Shown here: in pieces, positions 6,611 to 15,488 of the stretch
How the letters are laid out: the number at the start of each line of letters is the position of its first letter
Position numbering within the stretch: the stretch's first letter is position 1
From: Planctomycetota bacterium
GTDB lineage: Bacteria > Planctomycetota > Phycisphaerae > Sedimentisphaerales > Anaerobacaceae
Direction: 5' to 3'
Assembly: GCA_014384025.1 (NCBI GenBank)
Contig: JACNGQ010000116.1
Span: forward strand, 1 to 48,209
Length of the DNA stretch: 48,209 nucleotides
Made by a program: the position numbers and the translations under genes
The notes under the pieces: model-generated
The model's database searches: none
What the model was told of the DNA's origin: nothing
The model's input: the letters and a program-made list of their open reading frames with translations, nothing else

Positions 6611-8119
6611 ATGACAAAGAATTCTAAGAGATCCGATACCGTCAGATCGGCAGGATATTCATTTTTGATCCAGCAGTTCGATTTGCAGGTATTGCTTCAT
6701 TGGCGTGCGTCAGAAGTCGGCGGTTCCAAGCATCAAAAAATCGTTGAGACGGATGGCTGTATCAGGGAAGTCTTTCCAAATTCTTACTGGCCTGGTGAAG
6801 AAAGGCTAAACCATCTTGAATTTGCCCTGAAATACGATGGAATCAATCTTGAGATCCTCTCCGAAGTTTTCAGCAAGGCGGATGTTAAAGAGCTTGTCTC
6901 CTGGATCATCGCTAAACCGCAGGGGCAATATACCCGGCGAATCTGGTATCTGTACGAATGGATGACAGGTAAACGGTTGCAGATCGATAATCTTACCAAG
7001 GGTAATTATATCGACCTTCTGAATAAAGATGAATACTACACTGCACAAGATATGATGGTCCGTCGACAGCGCATTCGAGATAACATGCTTGGCAATTCAA
7101 ATTTTTGCCCATTAGTTCGTAGAACTGAGACCATGCTAACATTTGAGAGTTCCGATCTAAGCAAGCGAGGTCGTAATATTTTGGCCGACTATCCGGCCGA
7201 ATTTATAAAACGTGCGATAAGTTACCTGTATACGAAGGAAACTAAAGCTTCATTTGCTATTGAGCATATTACCCCCAACGCCAGCCGAACCGAAAGATTT
7301 GCTTCATTATTGCAGATTGCTGAGAAAGATGATTTTGTCAGTAAGGATTCGTTGGTTGATTTACAGTGCCGCATTGTCGATCCCCGTTATGCCAATAAAG
7401 ACTACCGTGATAATCAAAACTATGTAGGTGAAACTGTTGCTTGGCGGCAGGAGAAAATCCATCACATCTCACCACGACCGGAAGACTTAAAAGATTTGAT
7501 GGATGGCCTTATTCTATCACATCAGCAGATGGATCGATCCCAGGTGCATCCGGTAGTCCACGCGGCAGCTATTGCATTCGGCTTTGTCTTTCTACATCCA
7601 TTTAATGATGGTAACGGCAGGATTCACAGATTTCTTCTACATAACATTCTTGCTCGCAGAGACTTTACGCCTGAAGGGCTTATCTTTCCTATTTCAGCGG
7701 CAATGCTGAACAATCTGGATGCTTATGATGCCGCGCTGGAGAGTTTTTCAAAACCATTGATGCAACTAATCAATTACGCACTTGATGAAGATGGACAAAT
7801 GACGGTCAATAATCAAACAGTCCTTTATTATCGCTATCCTGATATGACTGCAATAGCCGAAGCTCTATTTGGTTTTATCCAGGTAACTATTGAAAAAGAA
7901 CTTGTTGAAGAGTTGAATTTCCTGGAAAATTATGATGTGACCAAACGAGCCATACAGGAAATCATTGATATGCCGGATCAGCGGATCGATTTGTTTATCC
8001 GTTTCTGCCTGCAGAACAACGGTGTCATCTCATCGAAAAAACACAAGTCTCATTTTTCGGAATTAACCGATGATGAGATTGAAAAAATGCAGACCGCTAT
8101 TCAAAAAACGTATCATTGA
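6611..8119 (+). CDS. fic: Fic-domain AMP-transferase 1
   Basis: A 502-residue protein starting at ATG 6611, preceded by AAAGGAATTAAGCT. The Fic core lies around residues 280-400: HQQMDRSQVHPVVHAAAIAF, then the complete active-site loop HPFNDGNGRIHR with catalytic His, Asn and Arg. Fic enzymes transfer AMP from ATP to hydroxyl side chains of target proteins. A possible inhibitory helix, SFAIEHI, lies upstream (near 215) but lacks the usual Gly/Asn after Glu. The C-terminal roughly 100 residues (DVTKRAIQEIIDMPDQ...) are of unknown role. A truncated copy lies at 17450-17872. Confidence 0.85.
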   Translation: MTKNSKRSDTVRSAGYSFLIQQFDLQVLLHWRASEVGGSKHQKIVETDGCIREVFPNSYWPGEERLNHLEFALKYDGINLEILSEVFSKADVKELVSWIIAKPQGQYTRRIWYLYEWMTGKRLQIDNLTKGNYIDLLNKDEYYTAQDMMVRRQRIRDNMLGNSNFCPLVRRTETMLTFESSDLSKRGRNILADYPAEFIKRAISYLYTKETKASFAIEHITPNASRTERFASLLQIAEKDDFVSKDSLVDLQCRIVDPRYANKDYRDNQNYVGETVAWRQEKIHHISPRPEDLKDLMDGLILSHQQMDRSQVHPVVHAAAIAFGFVFLHPFNDGNGRIHRFLLHNILARRDFTPEGLIFPISAAMLNNLDAYDAALESFSKPLMQLINYALDEDGQMTVNNQTVLYYRYPDMTAIAEALFGFIQVTIEKELVEELNFLENYDVTKRAIQEIIDMPDQRIDLFIRFCLQNNGVISSKKHKSHFSELTDDEIEKMQTAIQKTYH

Positions 8120-8126
8120 ATAACTA

Positions 8127-8147
8127 AATTATAATTGACGCTGGACA
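8127..8147. repeat. Direct repeat C, copy 2
   Basis: It is identical to 6457-6477 and begins eight bases after the fic1 stop. The first ten bases reappear after the fic remnant at about 17863. The rest of 8148-8535 holds no convincing gene. One short frame, ending DPKDAEDLKFLRRLK at about 8502, is unassigned. Confidence 0.6.
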
Positions 8148-8535
8148 TTGTACAGTGATTGAACATGACATAAGTAGATTCACGATGTCCATTATAATGC
8201 GCCGTGAAAGTGTACAATCCGGCAAAGAAAGAGCTGTTCGCTGCCGCTTCCAGGCAAGGCGCATGGCTGATGTACTTTCTATGGCGGTTCAGGTTTCTGA
8301 TGTCTTTATTGACTGTTAAGCGTATTACTTCTTTGCTTCTTTTTAGCTTTAGCTTTTAGTTCTCGGCTAATCACTAATTAATACTATCCTTCTCCACTAC
8401 CTTGCAAATAATTCTCTTGTAAACTGTGGAGATTTTGGTACTATACTGGAAAAGAGTGATCCGAAGGATGCCGAGGACCTCAAGTTCCTTCGCAGATTAA
8501 AATAGAAAAAATGTAACCACTAATAGCTAAAATTT

Positions 8536-8760
8536 ATGAATGAGACAGAAAGTGAATCCGTTCGCCGATGGCTGGCGGGATGGCAAAGGGCGGCGCCCGT
8601 TCTCGAACGGTTGCGTACCGAGGCCATTCGTGGCAGTAACACTGCTACGGCTATCGAGCAATTATCAGATGCCTTTGAATCCGCGCTGCGTCATTGCCCG
8701 CCGGCAGCGACATCAGGTCTTGTGGAACAGCAGCGTCTCTTTGCACGGTGGCGGCGATGA
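8536..8760 (+). CDS. Small partner protein of NTase pair 3
   Basis: A 74-residue helical protein starting at ATG 8536 (MNETESESVRRWLAGWQRAA, then PVLERLRTEAIRG). Its stop overlaps the next start (ATGA at 8757-8760), so the two genes are tightly coupled. Proteins of this size directly before an NTase gene are common in putative toxin-antitoxin pairs. The family is not characterised to my knowledge. The pair is visibly richer in G+C than its neighbours, which fits separate acquisition. Confidence 0.6.
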   Translation: MNETESESVRRWLAGWQRAAPVLERLRTEAIRGSNTATAIEQLSDAFESALRHCPPAATSGLVEQQRLFARWRR

Positions 8761-9314
8761 AGTCCCTTTTTCGGGTGGCGGCGGAGCTGGATGCCCTGTT
8801 GGCCGGATGGGGCTGGCGATATTGTTTTATAGGAGGCCTTGCACTACAGCGATGGGGACAGCCGCGACTGACCAATGATATTGATCTTACGATTTTGACA
8901 GATTCCGACCGGGAGGTTCACTATGTGGATGAATTGCTGGGATTGTATAACGGTCGGTTACCTGATGCGAGGGAATTTGCGCTGAAGAATCGTGTACTGC
9001 TGCTTGTCTCCGGCGAAGGGATTCCAATAGACGTGGCGCTGGGTGGGATTGCTTTTGAAGAGCAGGTAGTATCGAGATCAACACGGTACGAGTTCCTGCC
9101 GGGACTATCATTGCTGACGTGTTCAGCTGAAGATTTAGTAGTCCTCAAATCGTTCGCAGATCGGCCAAGGGACTGGGCGGATGTCGAAACTATTGTAGTA
9201 AGACAGCAGGAACGGTTGGACTGGAGGTATATTCTTGAGCAGTTGAGGCCTTTATGTCAAATCAAGGAAGCTCCGGAAATTATTGAACGTATTAGGCATC
9301 TGCGCAATCGCTAA
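8757..9314 (+). CDS. MNT-fold nucleotidyltransferase, pair 3
   Basis: A 185-residue protein. The ATG at 8757, overlapping the previous stop, is preferred over an in-frame upstream start at 8694. The NTase motif is YCFIGGLALQRWGQPRLTND followed by IDLTIL (about residues 22-47), with the third acidic residue in GIPIDVALG. The C-terminal part contains LTCSAEDLVVLKSFADRPRD, typical of DUF6036-like NTases. It is predicted to transfer a nucleotide to an unknown acceptor. It is coupled to the 74-residue gene. Confidence 0.75.
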   Translation: MKSLFRVAAELDALLAGWGWRYCFIGGLALQRWGQPRLTNDIDLTILTDSDREVHYVDELLGLYNGRLPDAREFALKNRVLLLVSGEGIPIDVALGGIAFEEQVVSRSTRYEFLPGLSLLTCSAEDLVVLKSFADRPRDWADVETIVVRQQERLDWRYILEQLRPLCQIKEAPEIIERIRHLRNR

Positions 9315-9320
9315 TAACCA

Positions 9321-9713
9321 ATGGCTAAGCCAACTTTCAATCTCAAGAGGCTGACAATTGCAACTGTTTTCACTGCGATTGTGGTACTCGTTACTCACAT
9401 ACCGCAGGAAATAATGCCGAAGCGATTGCAGGTAAGTGGTCTTGACAAAATCGAGCACATCGTGGCATATGGAGCGATTACCTTCCTCTTTGTTCTTTCG
9501 CTCACGGCTCGTTTCTCATTGCTCTCGGCTGCGGTTCTTTTCTTTGCCATTTCAGTTGTCGGCGCTTTAGATGAACTGACCCAGCCTTTGGTCAACCGGA
9601 TCGCCAGCCCAATGGACTGGTTAGCCGATATTGTCGGCATTAGCATTGTTTTGCTTGCTTTTGTCTGTTTTAATCACACAAAACGCCAGGCTATGATAAA
9701 TGCTAATGTGTGA
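9321..9713 (+). CDS. VanZ-like membrane protein
   Basis: A 130-residue membrane protein. Four hydrophobic helices cover most of the length (about residues 11-28, 46-62, 66-84 and 98-117). Between them lie DKIEHIVAYGAITFLF and DELTQPLVNR..SPMDWLADI, the conserved polar motifs of the VanZ family (DK..H...Y..L and DE..Q...P.R..S..D...N..G). The VanZ family role is poorly defined, apart from low-level teicoplanin resistance for VanZ itself. It sits seven bases after NTase pair 3 and may be cotranscribed by chance. Confidence 0.75.
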   Translation: MAKPTFNLKRLTIATVFTAIVVLVTHIPQEIMPKRLQVSGLDKIEHIVAYGAITFLFVLSLTARFSLLSAAVLFFAISVVGALDELTQPLVNRIASPMDWLADIVGISIVLLAFVCFNHTKRQAMINANV

Positions 9714-9860
9714 TCTCTCAAATCTGATCACAGCTCGTTGGAATTGTATGACCATTCTTGGAGAAAGTTTCGATGGTAAAAAAGGAACTCATATCAGCCG
9801 ATAAATGCCGTTTAGGTATCTTGTTATCATCTGCTGGCAGGTTAGTAGTTATGCAGCTTT

Positions 9861-9928
9861 TTGAAAATAAGCCTACAGTTTATTTTCAATTTTACCGATT
9901 ATGCAAATAAGGTTATTGCTTATTTTCA
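9861..9928. promoter_or_regulatory. Twin palindromic operators upstream of fic2
   Basis: TTGAAAATAA (9861-9870) and TTATTTTCAA (9880-9889) form a perfect 10-base inverted repeat with a nine-base spacer. TGCAAATAAG (9902-9911) and CTTATTTTCA (9919-9928) form a second with one mismatch and a seven-base spacer, sharing the AAATAA core. They end 24 bases before the fic2 ATG, well placed for autoregulation by the C-terminal HTH of Fic2. Confidence 0.6.
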
Positions 9929-9952
9929 TTTTTCTGTTAAACTTCTTGTGTT

Positions 9953-11095
9953 ATGGTGAAGAAAAAGATTTCAGGGAAATACATTAAATGCACTGGCTAT
10001 GAAGCATTCGTTCCAGATCCGCTTCCACCGGAGATAGCCTGGACCGACCGGTTAATACGTTCTTTGTCCGATGCAGACCGTCTTGTAGGCCAATTATCAG
10101 GAGAAGGAAAACAATTGCCAAATCCGCATTTACTGATACGGCCTTTTATAAAACGTGAAGCTGTACTGTCCAGCAGAATCGAAGGCACGCAGGCAACATT
10201 GGGAGAATTGCTGGCCAATGAGGCAGGAGCTATAGTTAATCGCAGTCCTGATGACCTGCGTGAGGTCGGCAATTATGTAACCGCTTTGGATTACGGAATT
10301 AAAAGATTAAAGACTTTGCCACTGTCGCTCAGATTAATTCGGGAGGTGCATGGGAAATTGATGGAAGGTGTACAAGGCAACCATGCTACTCCGGGAGAAT
10401 TTCGCAAAACACAAAACTGGATTGGCCTCGCAGGTTGTACCTTACAAAATGCCACTTATGTTCCTCCGTCACCAGATTTACTGATGGATTGTCTTGGAAC
10501 CTGGGAACAATTTCTTCATGTTCAGAAAATCCCTCCGTTGGTCCAGGCAGGGCTGTTACATTATCAGTTTGAAGCCATCCATCCTTTCCTAGATGGTAAC
10601 GGGCGAGTGGGACGCCTTCTGATTATTCTCTTTTTAATAGAGCGAAAAGTGCTTACTGCTCCATTTTTGTATATCAGTGCCTTTTTTGAAGCCACACGCA
10701 GTGAATATTACAATCTTCTTTTGGTTGTAAGCAGAGAAAGCTCATGGAACCAATGGCTTGAATATTTCCTCAACGGCATCGCAAGAATGTCTGAGGATGT
10801 TCTCAGTCGTGCTGAAAGGATTAATCTGCTGCTTCAAAGTTGGAAAGAAAGAATCGCTGGTCAGAAGCCAAAAATTCTATATGATGTTATTGATTTACTG
10901 GCTGAAAATCCCTTCTGGAGCACGAAAAAGATTTCTGAACGTCTACAAGTAGCTTTCACTACGGCACAGCGGGCAATTAATGTGCTGGTTGAAAAAGAGG
11001 TGCTTTCTCAAGTGGATAATGCCCAAAGAGGCAGGGTTTTTTGTGCAAATGCTATAATGAAAATTCTTGATGAGCCTCCAAAAATCAAGCTGTAA
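9953..11095 (+). CDS. fic: Fic-domain AMP-transferase 2 with C-terminal HTH (COG3177 type)
   Basis: A 380-residue protein from ATG 9953. Residues about 65-80 carry LSSRIEGTQATL, the class II inhibitory motif (S/T)xxxE(G/N). The Fic loop HPFLDGNGRVGRLLI (about 207-221) has all catalytic residues. Residues about 300-365 form a winged helix (NPFWSTKKISERLQVAFTTA, then QRAINVLVEKEVLSQV). This layout is the common Fic/DUF4172-HTH protein, which can AMPylate targets and bind DNA. Two palindromes directly upstream are plausible binding sites. It appears intact, unlike the fic copy at 17.5 kb. Confidence 0.85.
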   Translation: MVKKKISGKYIKCTGYEAFVPDPLPPEIAWTDRLIRSLSDADRLVGQLSGEGKQLPNPHLLIRPFIKREAVLSSRIEGTQATLGELLANEAGAIVNRSPDDLREVGNYVTALDYGIKRLKTLPLSLRLIREVHGKLMEGVQGNHATPGEFRKTQNWIGLAGCTLQNATYVPPSPDLLMDCLGTWEQFLHVQKIPPLVQAGLLHYQFEAIHPFLDGNGRVGRLLIILFLIERKVLTAPFLYISAFFEATRSEYYNLLLVVSRESSWNQWLEYFLNGIARMSEDVLSRAERINLLLQSWKERIAGQKPKILYDVIDLLAENPFWSTKKISERLQVAFTTAQRAINVLVEKEVLSQVDNAQRGRVFCANAIMKILDEPPKIKL

Positions 11096-11135
11096 TTGTA
11101 CTAAGTGTCCAACCCTCCAACAGTTTGAATTCAGC

Positions 11136-11172
11136 AAATGTCACATGGTGCTATTGGTCCTTGATAAGCGCA
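11136..11172. repeat. Direct repeat D, copy 1
   Basis: A 37-base sequence (starting AAATGTCACATGG) is repeated at 16138-16174 with six mismatches and no gaps. The copies lie upstream of the AbiE module and upstream of the second hicB. The rest of 11096-11388 holds no gene. Confidence 0.55.
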
Positions 11173-11364
11173 GGCGACATCTGAATGACAGAAAATTGAC
11201 ACAAAGAGCAATGTTAGTAGTACTCCTGTGCAGATCGGCTCGATAGGTGGCTACTGCCATCGACAACGCCAAGGAGTATTATTTGTATTATCGATTGTAG
11301 CGCTAAAAAAGCTATTAAAGACTAATTTTTTGCCCTTTCTGAGCCGATATATATTGCAGTAATA

Positions 11365-11378
11365 TATCATATATGATA
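11365..11378. promoter_or_regulatory. Palindromic operator candidate upstream of abiEi
   Basis: TATCATATATGATA is a perfect 14-base palindrome ending ten bases before the abiEi start. AbiEi antitoxins repress their own operon through inverted repeats, so this is a natural candidate site. It is AT-rich, so a chance palindrome is possible. Confidence 0.4.
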
Positions 11379-11388
11379 AAATAATACA

Positions 11389-12021
11389 ATGAAGTATGAG
11401 GATTTGTTAAATCGAGTGGCGGATCTGCCATGTTTTACGACCAGGTTTCTGGCTGCCGGCGGGAATCTACCCCAAATCAGGCTACAGCTTAGCCGGTGGG
11501 TCAATAGCGGAAGGCTCATCAAGCTGCATAAAGGGTTATATACCTTGTCAGAGCCATTCAGAAAGATTAAGCCGGAACCATTCTCTATTGCAAACAGTCT
11601 CAAGTCCGCTTCGTACGTGAGCCTTCAGTCGGCCCTGGCCTGGTACGGTTTGATCCCTGAGTTTGTGCCGGTGGTTACGAGCGTTACTACCGGCAGGCCA
11701 AGGCTAATCGATACGCCAATGGGCAGATTTGATTTCAGGCACATCAATAAGAGCTTCTTCTGGGGATATCAACAGATCGAATTAATGGATGGACAAACGG
11801 CATTTATTGCCCGGCCGGAAAAGGCAATGCTCGACCTTGTTTATTTGACGCCAGGTGGCGATAAAGAGGATTTTATTAAAGAACTTAGAATTCAAGACGT
11901 TGAACAAATTGATAAAGCTGTTCTGAGGGAATTTTCCGAAAGGTCCCAAATTCCAAAGCTCAAACGGGCTTTTCAAAATATTGCAAGAATTATCGATAGA
12001 GGTGAAGGTGTTGCGCTATGA
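11389..12021 (+). CDS. abiEi: AbiEi-type antitoxin
   Basis: A 210-residue protein. The N-terminal winged helix (residues about 10-50: QIRLQLSRWVNSGRLIKLHK, then GLYTL) is the AbiEi wHTH. The following part (YVSLQSALAWYGLIPEFVP... and ...ARPEKAMLDLVYL) is the AbiEi_4-like C-terminal antitoxin domain. It would repress transcription and neutralise the AbiEii NTase. It overlaps the next gene by four bases (ATGA). There is no clear ribosome-binding site before ATG 11389. Confidence 0.85.
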   Translation: MKYEDLLNRVADLPCFTTRFLAAGGNLPQIRLQLSRWVNSGRLIKLHKGLYTLSEPFRKIKPEPFSIANSLKSASYVSLQSALAWYGLIPEFVPVVTSVTTGRPRLIDTPMGRFDFRHINKSFFWGYQQIELMDGQTAFIARPEKAMLDLVYLTPGGDKEDFIKELRIQDVEQIDKAVLREFSERSQIPKLKRAFQNIARIIDRGEGVAL

Positions 12022-12830
12022 AAGATTATTTAAGGCAACTGATTGACGCAATTGAGGATACAAATCTTGCACGATGTATTACCCGTGAATATCTTCAGGC
12101 AAGATTTCTTGAATGCCTCCAGGAAAACGGGGCTTTTGTAAATTGGGTATTTGTAGGTGGAACGTCCTTGAGGTTCCTGTATCAGATGCGGCGCTTCTCT
12201 GAGGATCTGGATTTTTCTCTTGCATCACCGGGTATTGAGGATAGTTTTACGGAACTTGTGAAAAAAGCTAAGGCCAGTTTCCAGGCAGAAGATTATTCTG
12301 TATCCATCAAGGCGAAGACCGAAAAAACAGTTAAGTCAGCATTTATTAAATTTGATGGATTACTTTTTGAAATTGGCCTATCGCCTCATCGTTCAGAGGT
12401 TATTTCAATCAAAGTAGAAATCGATACAAATCCGCCTTCTGGAGCCAATCTTCAAACGAGTATTGTAAGAAGGCATTGCCTGTTGAACTTGCAGCATTAT
12501 GACAAAGGCTCTTTGCTTGCCGGCAAACTCCATGCTTTACTTACACGCAAATATGTCAAGGGCAGAGATGCCTATGACTTGATGTGGTATCTTTCGGATA
12601 GAACCTGGCCTGAGCCAAATATTGTACTATTAAATAATGCCTTAAAACAGACTGGCTTCTCTGGTGCGGAAATGACGGCGACTAACTGGAGAAAAGAAAT
12701 TGCTCTTAAAGTTTCTGAGTATGACTGGCTTAAGGTTATTGCAGATGTCCATCCCTTCATTGAAAGACAGGAGGATTTGAAAATTCTCACTAAACAGAAT
12801 TTGATTAAATTATTAAACGCCGGCTCGTAG
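12018..12830 (+). CDS. abiEii: AbiEii-type nucleotidyltransferase toxin
   Basis: A 270-residue protein with the AbiEii signature VNWVFVGGTSLRFLYQMRRF then SEDLDFSL (about residues 41-68). GGTS and D-L-D form the NTase active site. A second conserved block, HALLTRKYVKGRDAYDLMWY (about 175-194), is the family's catalytic lysine/aspartate region. AbiE is a bacteriostatic, GTP-binding NTase toxin giving abortive infection, and related MenT toxins modify tRNA. The order antitoxin-toxin with ATGA overlap is canonical and both genes look complete. Confidence 0.88.
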   Translation: MKDYLRQLIDAIEDTNLARCITREYLQARFLECLQENGAFVNWVFVGGTSLRFLYQMRRFSEDLDFSLASPGIEDSFTELVKKAKASFQAEDYSVSIKAKTEKTVKSAFIKFDGLLFEIGLSPHRSEVISIKVEIDTNPPSGANLQTSIVRRHCLLNLQHYDKGSLLAGKLHALLTRKYVKGRDAYDLMWYLSDRTWPEPNIVLLNNALKQTGFSGAEMTATNWRKEIALKVSEYDWLKVIADVHPFIERQEDLKILTKQNLIKLLNAGS

Positions 12831-12911
12831 GCGGTATGTTTATATCCGGGCGGTCAAAGGTGGATCACTTCTTCAAAGTCGAGATATCTTCTTTTTGCCG
12901 CCACAATGACC

Positions 12912-12995
12912 GAGAAAAATCGTTCGGGGCCCCAGAGGCACAAATTTCCCACAAGGCAGCCCAAATTTGAGCCTGAAGCCCAAACGATTTTTCTC
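12912..12995. repeat. Long-loop inverted repeat after abiEii
   Basis: GAGAAAAATCGTT (12912-12924) and AACGATTTTTCTC (12983-12995) are exact complements, 58 bases apart, between abiEii and the minus-strand gene that ends at 13063. It could be the remains of element ends or a bidirectional structure. No T-run follows, so it is not a typical terminator. Confidence 0.45.
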
Positions 12996-13062
12996 TCGCC
13001 ACTCCAAGGACCTGATCTACCAGGAGCACCTACTCATTATCCGTCAAAGAACCAAACTTTTC

Positions 13063-13554
13063 TTATGGGATTCTGAGAAAAACCTCAACTCGCTCGACAA
13101 AAACCTTTAGTGAGTCTATTTTTTCTCGGGCGTTTAATTGCGTTGGATACAAATAACACCATTGCCGGCGATCTTCAAACCTTTCCATAGCCATTATCTG
13201 CTTACATAGCTGAGCCTCCCTCAATTCAAGCTCTGAGCGTTCTTGCTGTCGTCGGCCCTTGAAATATTCGGCAAGTCTAAGCAAAGTCGCCCCAGCATCT
13301 TCTGATATCTCACCTATCGATACCCTCCTTAGAATGCTGATAATCCTCGCTTTAGGGTCGTCTAATCCTTTATCAATCTCCACCAGCCTATCGGCGATAT
13401 TATCCAGATTCCTGGTCAGTTGCTCAATTCCATACCTCGCGGATAGAATAATATTGTCGAAGTTATCGGGATTTTCAAAGAAGGACACCAATCCAGCTAT
13501 AACGTGTTTTTCGATGGCTTTCTGATAAGATTCATTACTGTTTTCGTTTTCCAT
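13063..13554 (-). CDS. Coiled-coil hypothetical protein
   Basis: A 163-residue, highly charged protein. ATG 13554 follows GGAGGGG, a strong ribosome-binding site. The central part (ILRRVSIGEISEDAGATLLR, then LAEYFKGRRQQERSELELRE) is predicted to form long helices with coiled-coil character. I do not recognise a family. It is read in the same direction as the recombinase and lies downstream of it, so it may belong to the same integrated element. Confidence 0.55.
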   Translation of the reverse strand: MENENSNESYQKAIEKHVIAGLVSFFENPDNFDNIILSARYGIEQLTRNLDNIADRLVEIDKGLDDPKARIISILRRVSIGEISEDAGATLLRLAEYFKGRRQQERSELELREAQLCKQIMAMERFEDRRQWCYLYPTQLNAREKIDSLKVFVERVEVFLRIP

Positions 13555-13767
13555 TTACCCCTCCGGTTTGGACATAATAAAGATGCAATTCATTAAACCG
13601 ACATGTGCTTACTGTTGTTTTCTATTGATAATGCTGTAAATGGTCGGTATGGCCTGGTTCTCAGTGCCCTCAGCTTCAGCTTGAAAGCCAGCTGGGTGCC
13701 GCTGCGCCCTTATAGCTGAGGTATCGAGGCCTTATACGAACAAAAACATACGGCTTTTTTGCTTTTG

Positions 13768-15084
13768 TTAGGCGGACTTAGGGAACCGCCGTTTGCGGCG
13801 GCTGTAGGTTACAATTGGATGGGTGATATCGGCAGCGGGAATCGGACCTAAGAGCGATGCCTGTATGGCCCTGGCCTTTTGGAGGTCCTGCGGCTGGACC
13901 AGAAGATAATACTTCTGAGTGGTCCTGATATCACTGTGACCGGCCAATTGCTGTACTACGTGGATGGGAAGCTGGCCGGCCCAGTTGGTAATACAAGATC
14001 TTCGCATATCATGGAGAGTATATTCTCCGGAGCCCGCCGTTCGGCATATGGTCTTAAAGCGCCGCAGCAGATTATTAACCAGGTCCTGGCCATCACGCCA
14101 GCGGCCTTTTTCCACTTGCCGATGATAGTAATCCCAGCGGGCCTGCTCCATAAATACATAGGGACAACCTTCCGGGGCCACCGACTGCCAGGCGGTAAGC
14201 AGATCGACTGTCTGGCCGGGTAGGGGGATCAAACGCATCTCGTGGTCCTTTGGTGTCCAGGCCTGAACGAGACCGGCAGATTTTTTGCGGCTGATATGGA
14301 GCCGGCAGGTGAGAAAATCGAGATCACACCAGGTAAGATTAGTGGCCTCCCGCAATCGAATGCCCGAGGTATAGAGTGTTACCAGAAAGGCTCGCCAGAA
14401 TGCATCGGGCCCAGCACTGTAGATACCGGCAAAGACCTCAGGCCGGATGATCTCCTTTCGCACCGAACCTACCCTGAGCTTAGGGAGCCCCACGCAGGGA
14501 TTGGTTGCCTTGGGCATATAACCTCGCAGTATCGCCAGATTAAACAGGCGTTTTAAGACTGTTATGTCCTTATTGGCCGTAGCGGCGGCGAGACCTGTTT
14601 GAAGCCGGGATGCCCGGAACCGCTCGATGTCACGAACGCCGACTGTATGCATTGACCGCTCCCAGCCGAGGAGGCCGGCCAGCAGCTTTAGCGTAGCCAG
14701 ATGAAGGGAAAGGGTCCTGGCCGCTACGTTACCATCTGTGAGCGCTCTATGCTCTGTATGGAAATCCCGTAGTGAGATCTCAGTCAACCCGGCTGCCAGG
14801 GCATCCTGGATATGAATCTGTTTTTGGGCTGCGAATAACTGGGCCTGTCCTTTTGTCCTGAAGCTCCTGCTGTGTCTTTTACCCTCGCCGCAGATCCACC
14901 TCGCCACCCAGCAAAAGGACCTCTTCTTCGGCCAGTCGCTTTTGGCCAGCAACTGGCCCGATAAATCTACCGGGACCGGTTCAAGATATCTACGGTACAC
15001 CCCTACCTTTTTACCCGCTATTACACACCTCCGGTCCCTTTGGGCTGATAAAACACAAGCTCCCAAATTAAAGTATGCGCCCAA
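13768..15084 (-). CDS. Tyrosine recombinase/integrase 1
   Basis: A protein of up to 438 residues. The catalytic set is visible: Arg in LYTSGIRLREATNLTW, His and Arg in LHDMRRSC, His in LAGHSDIRTT and the Tyr nucleophile in QKYYL. The recognisable N-terminus begins GKKVGVYRRYLEPV. A strong GGAGG (15032-15028) is followed after six bases by ATA GCG GGT (15021) instead of ATG. The annotated start at ATG 15084 adds 21 residues that look unrelated. The original start may therefore have mutated, and expression could be reduced. It may have integrated the phage-like remnants just upstream. Confidence 0.8.
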   Translation of the reverse strand: MGAYFNLGACVLSAQRDRRCVIAGKKVGVYRRYLEPVPVDLSGQLLAKSDWPKKRSFCWVARWICGEGKRHSRSFRTKGQAQLFAAQKQIHIQDALAAGLTEISLRDFHTEHRALTDGNVAARTLSLHLATLKLLAGLLGWERSMHTVGVRDIERFRASRLQTGLAAATANKDITVLKRLFNLAILRGYMPKATNPCVGLPKLRVGSVRKEIIRPEVFAGIYSAGPDAFWRAFLVTLYTSGIRLREATNLTWCDLDFLTCRLHISRKKSAGLVQAWTPKDHEMRLIPLPGQTVDLLTAWQSVAPEGCPYVFMEQARWDYYHRQVEKGRWRDGQDLVNNLLRRFKTICRTAGSGEYTLHDMRRSCITNWAGQLPIHVVQQLAGHSDIRTTQKYYLLVQPQDLQKARAIQASLLGPIPAADITHPIVTYSRRKRRFPKSA

Positions 15085-15488
15085 AAAGGCAACTCACAAA
15101 TGGAAAATAAAAAAAATAAAAACCGGCCCCGGAAAGGTTGGTAGAGACGGCTTGCGCCAGGGATTTATTGCATCCATCCCGTAGTACTACGAAGGATGTA
15201 TTGACGAGGACTTTCATTTCAATGCTATTAATCTGATCGATTTTATGATGGAGCAGGGGCAGGAGAAGATAGATAGACTTAAGTCAGCTTTGATATTGGG
15301 ATTTGATCTTATATTTGAGCGCTGGCAATAAGAACCTATCCTTCTGCCCCAGGCCGATGGTTATTTGGCAGATTCAACGCAAATATGAACTACAGTAGCC
15401 ACAAGAGTTTGAAAACAACCTCGGTCTATTCAGTTCTATCAACACAGGTAACAACTAAGACATATCGTAGGATTAAAGGATATGGAAT
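15085..15488 (+). other. Gene-poor stretch with an orphan coding fragment
   Basis: From 15185 to 15331 one frame reads YYEGCIDEDFHFNAINLIDF, then MMEQGQEKIDRLK and IFERWQ before TAA. It has protein-like composition but no start codon after the preceding TAG. I do not recognise it. It may be the tail of a phage gene lost upstream. The remaining bases show nothing clear. Confidence 0.35.

Noticed and set aside
13739-13771. AACAAAA...TTTTGTT structure at the end of integrase 1 as a terminator
   Set aside because: The arms are weak and A/T-only with poor pairing, so it is not convincing.
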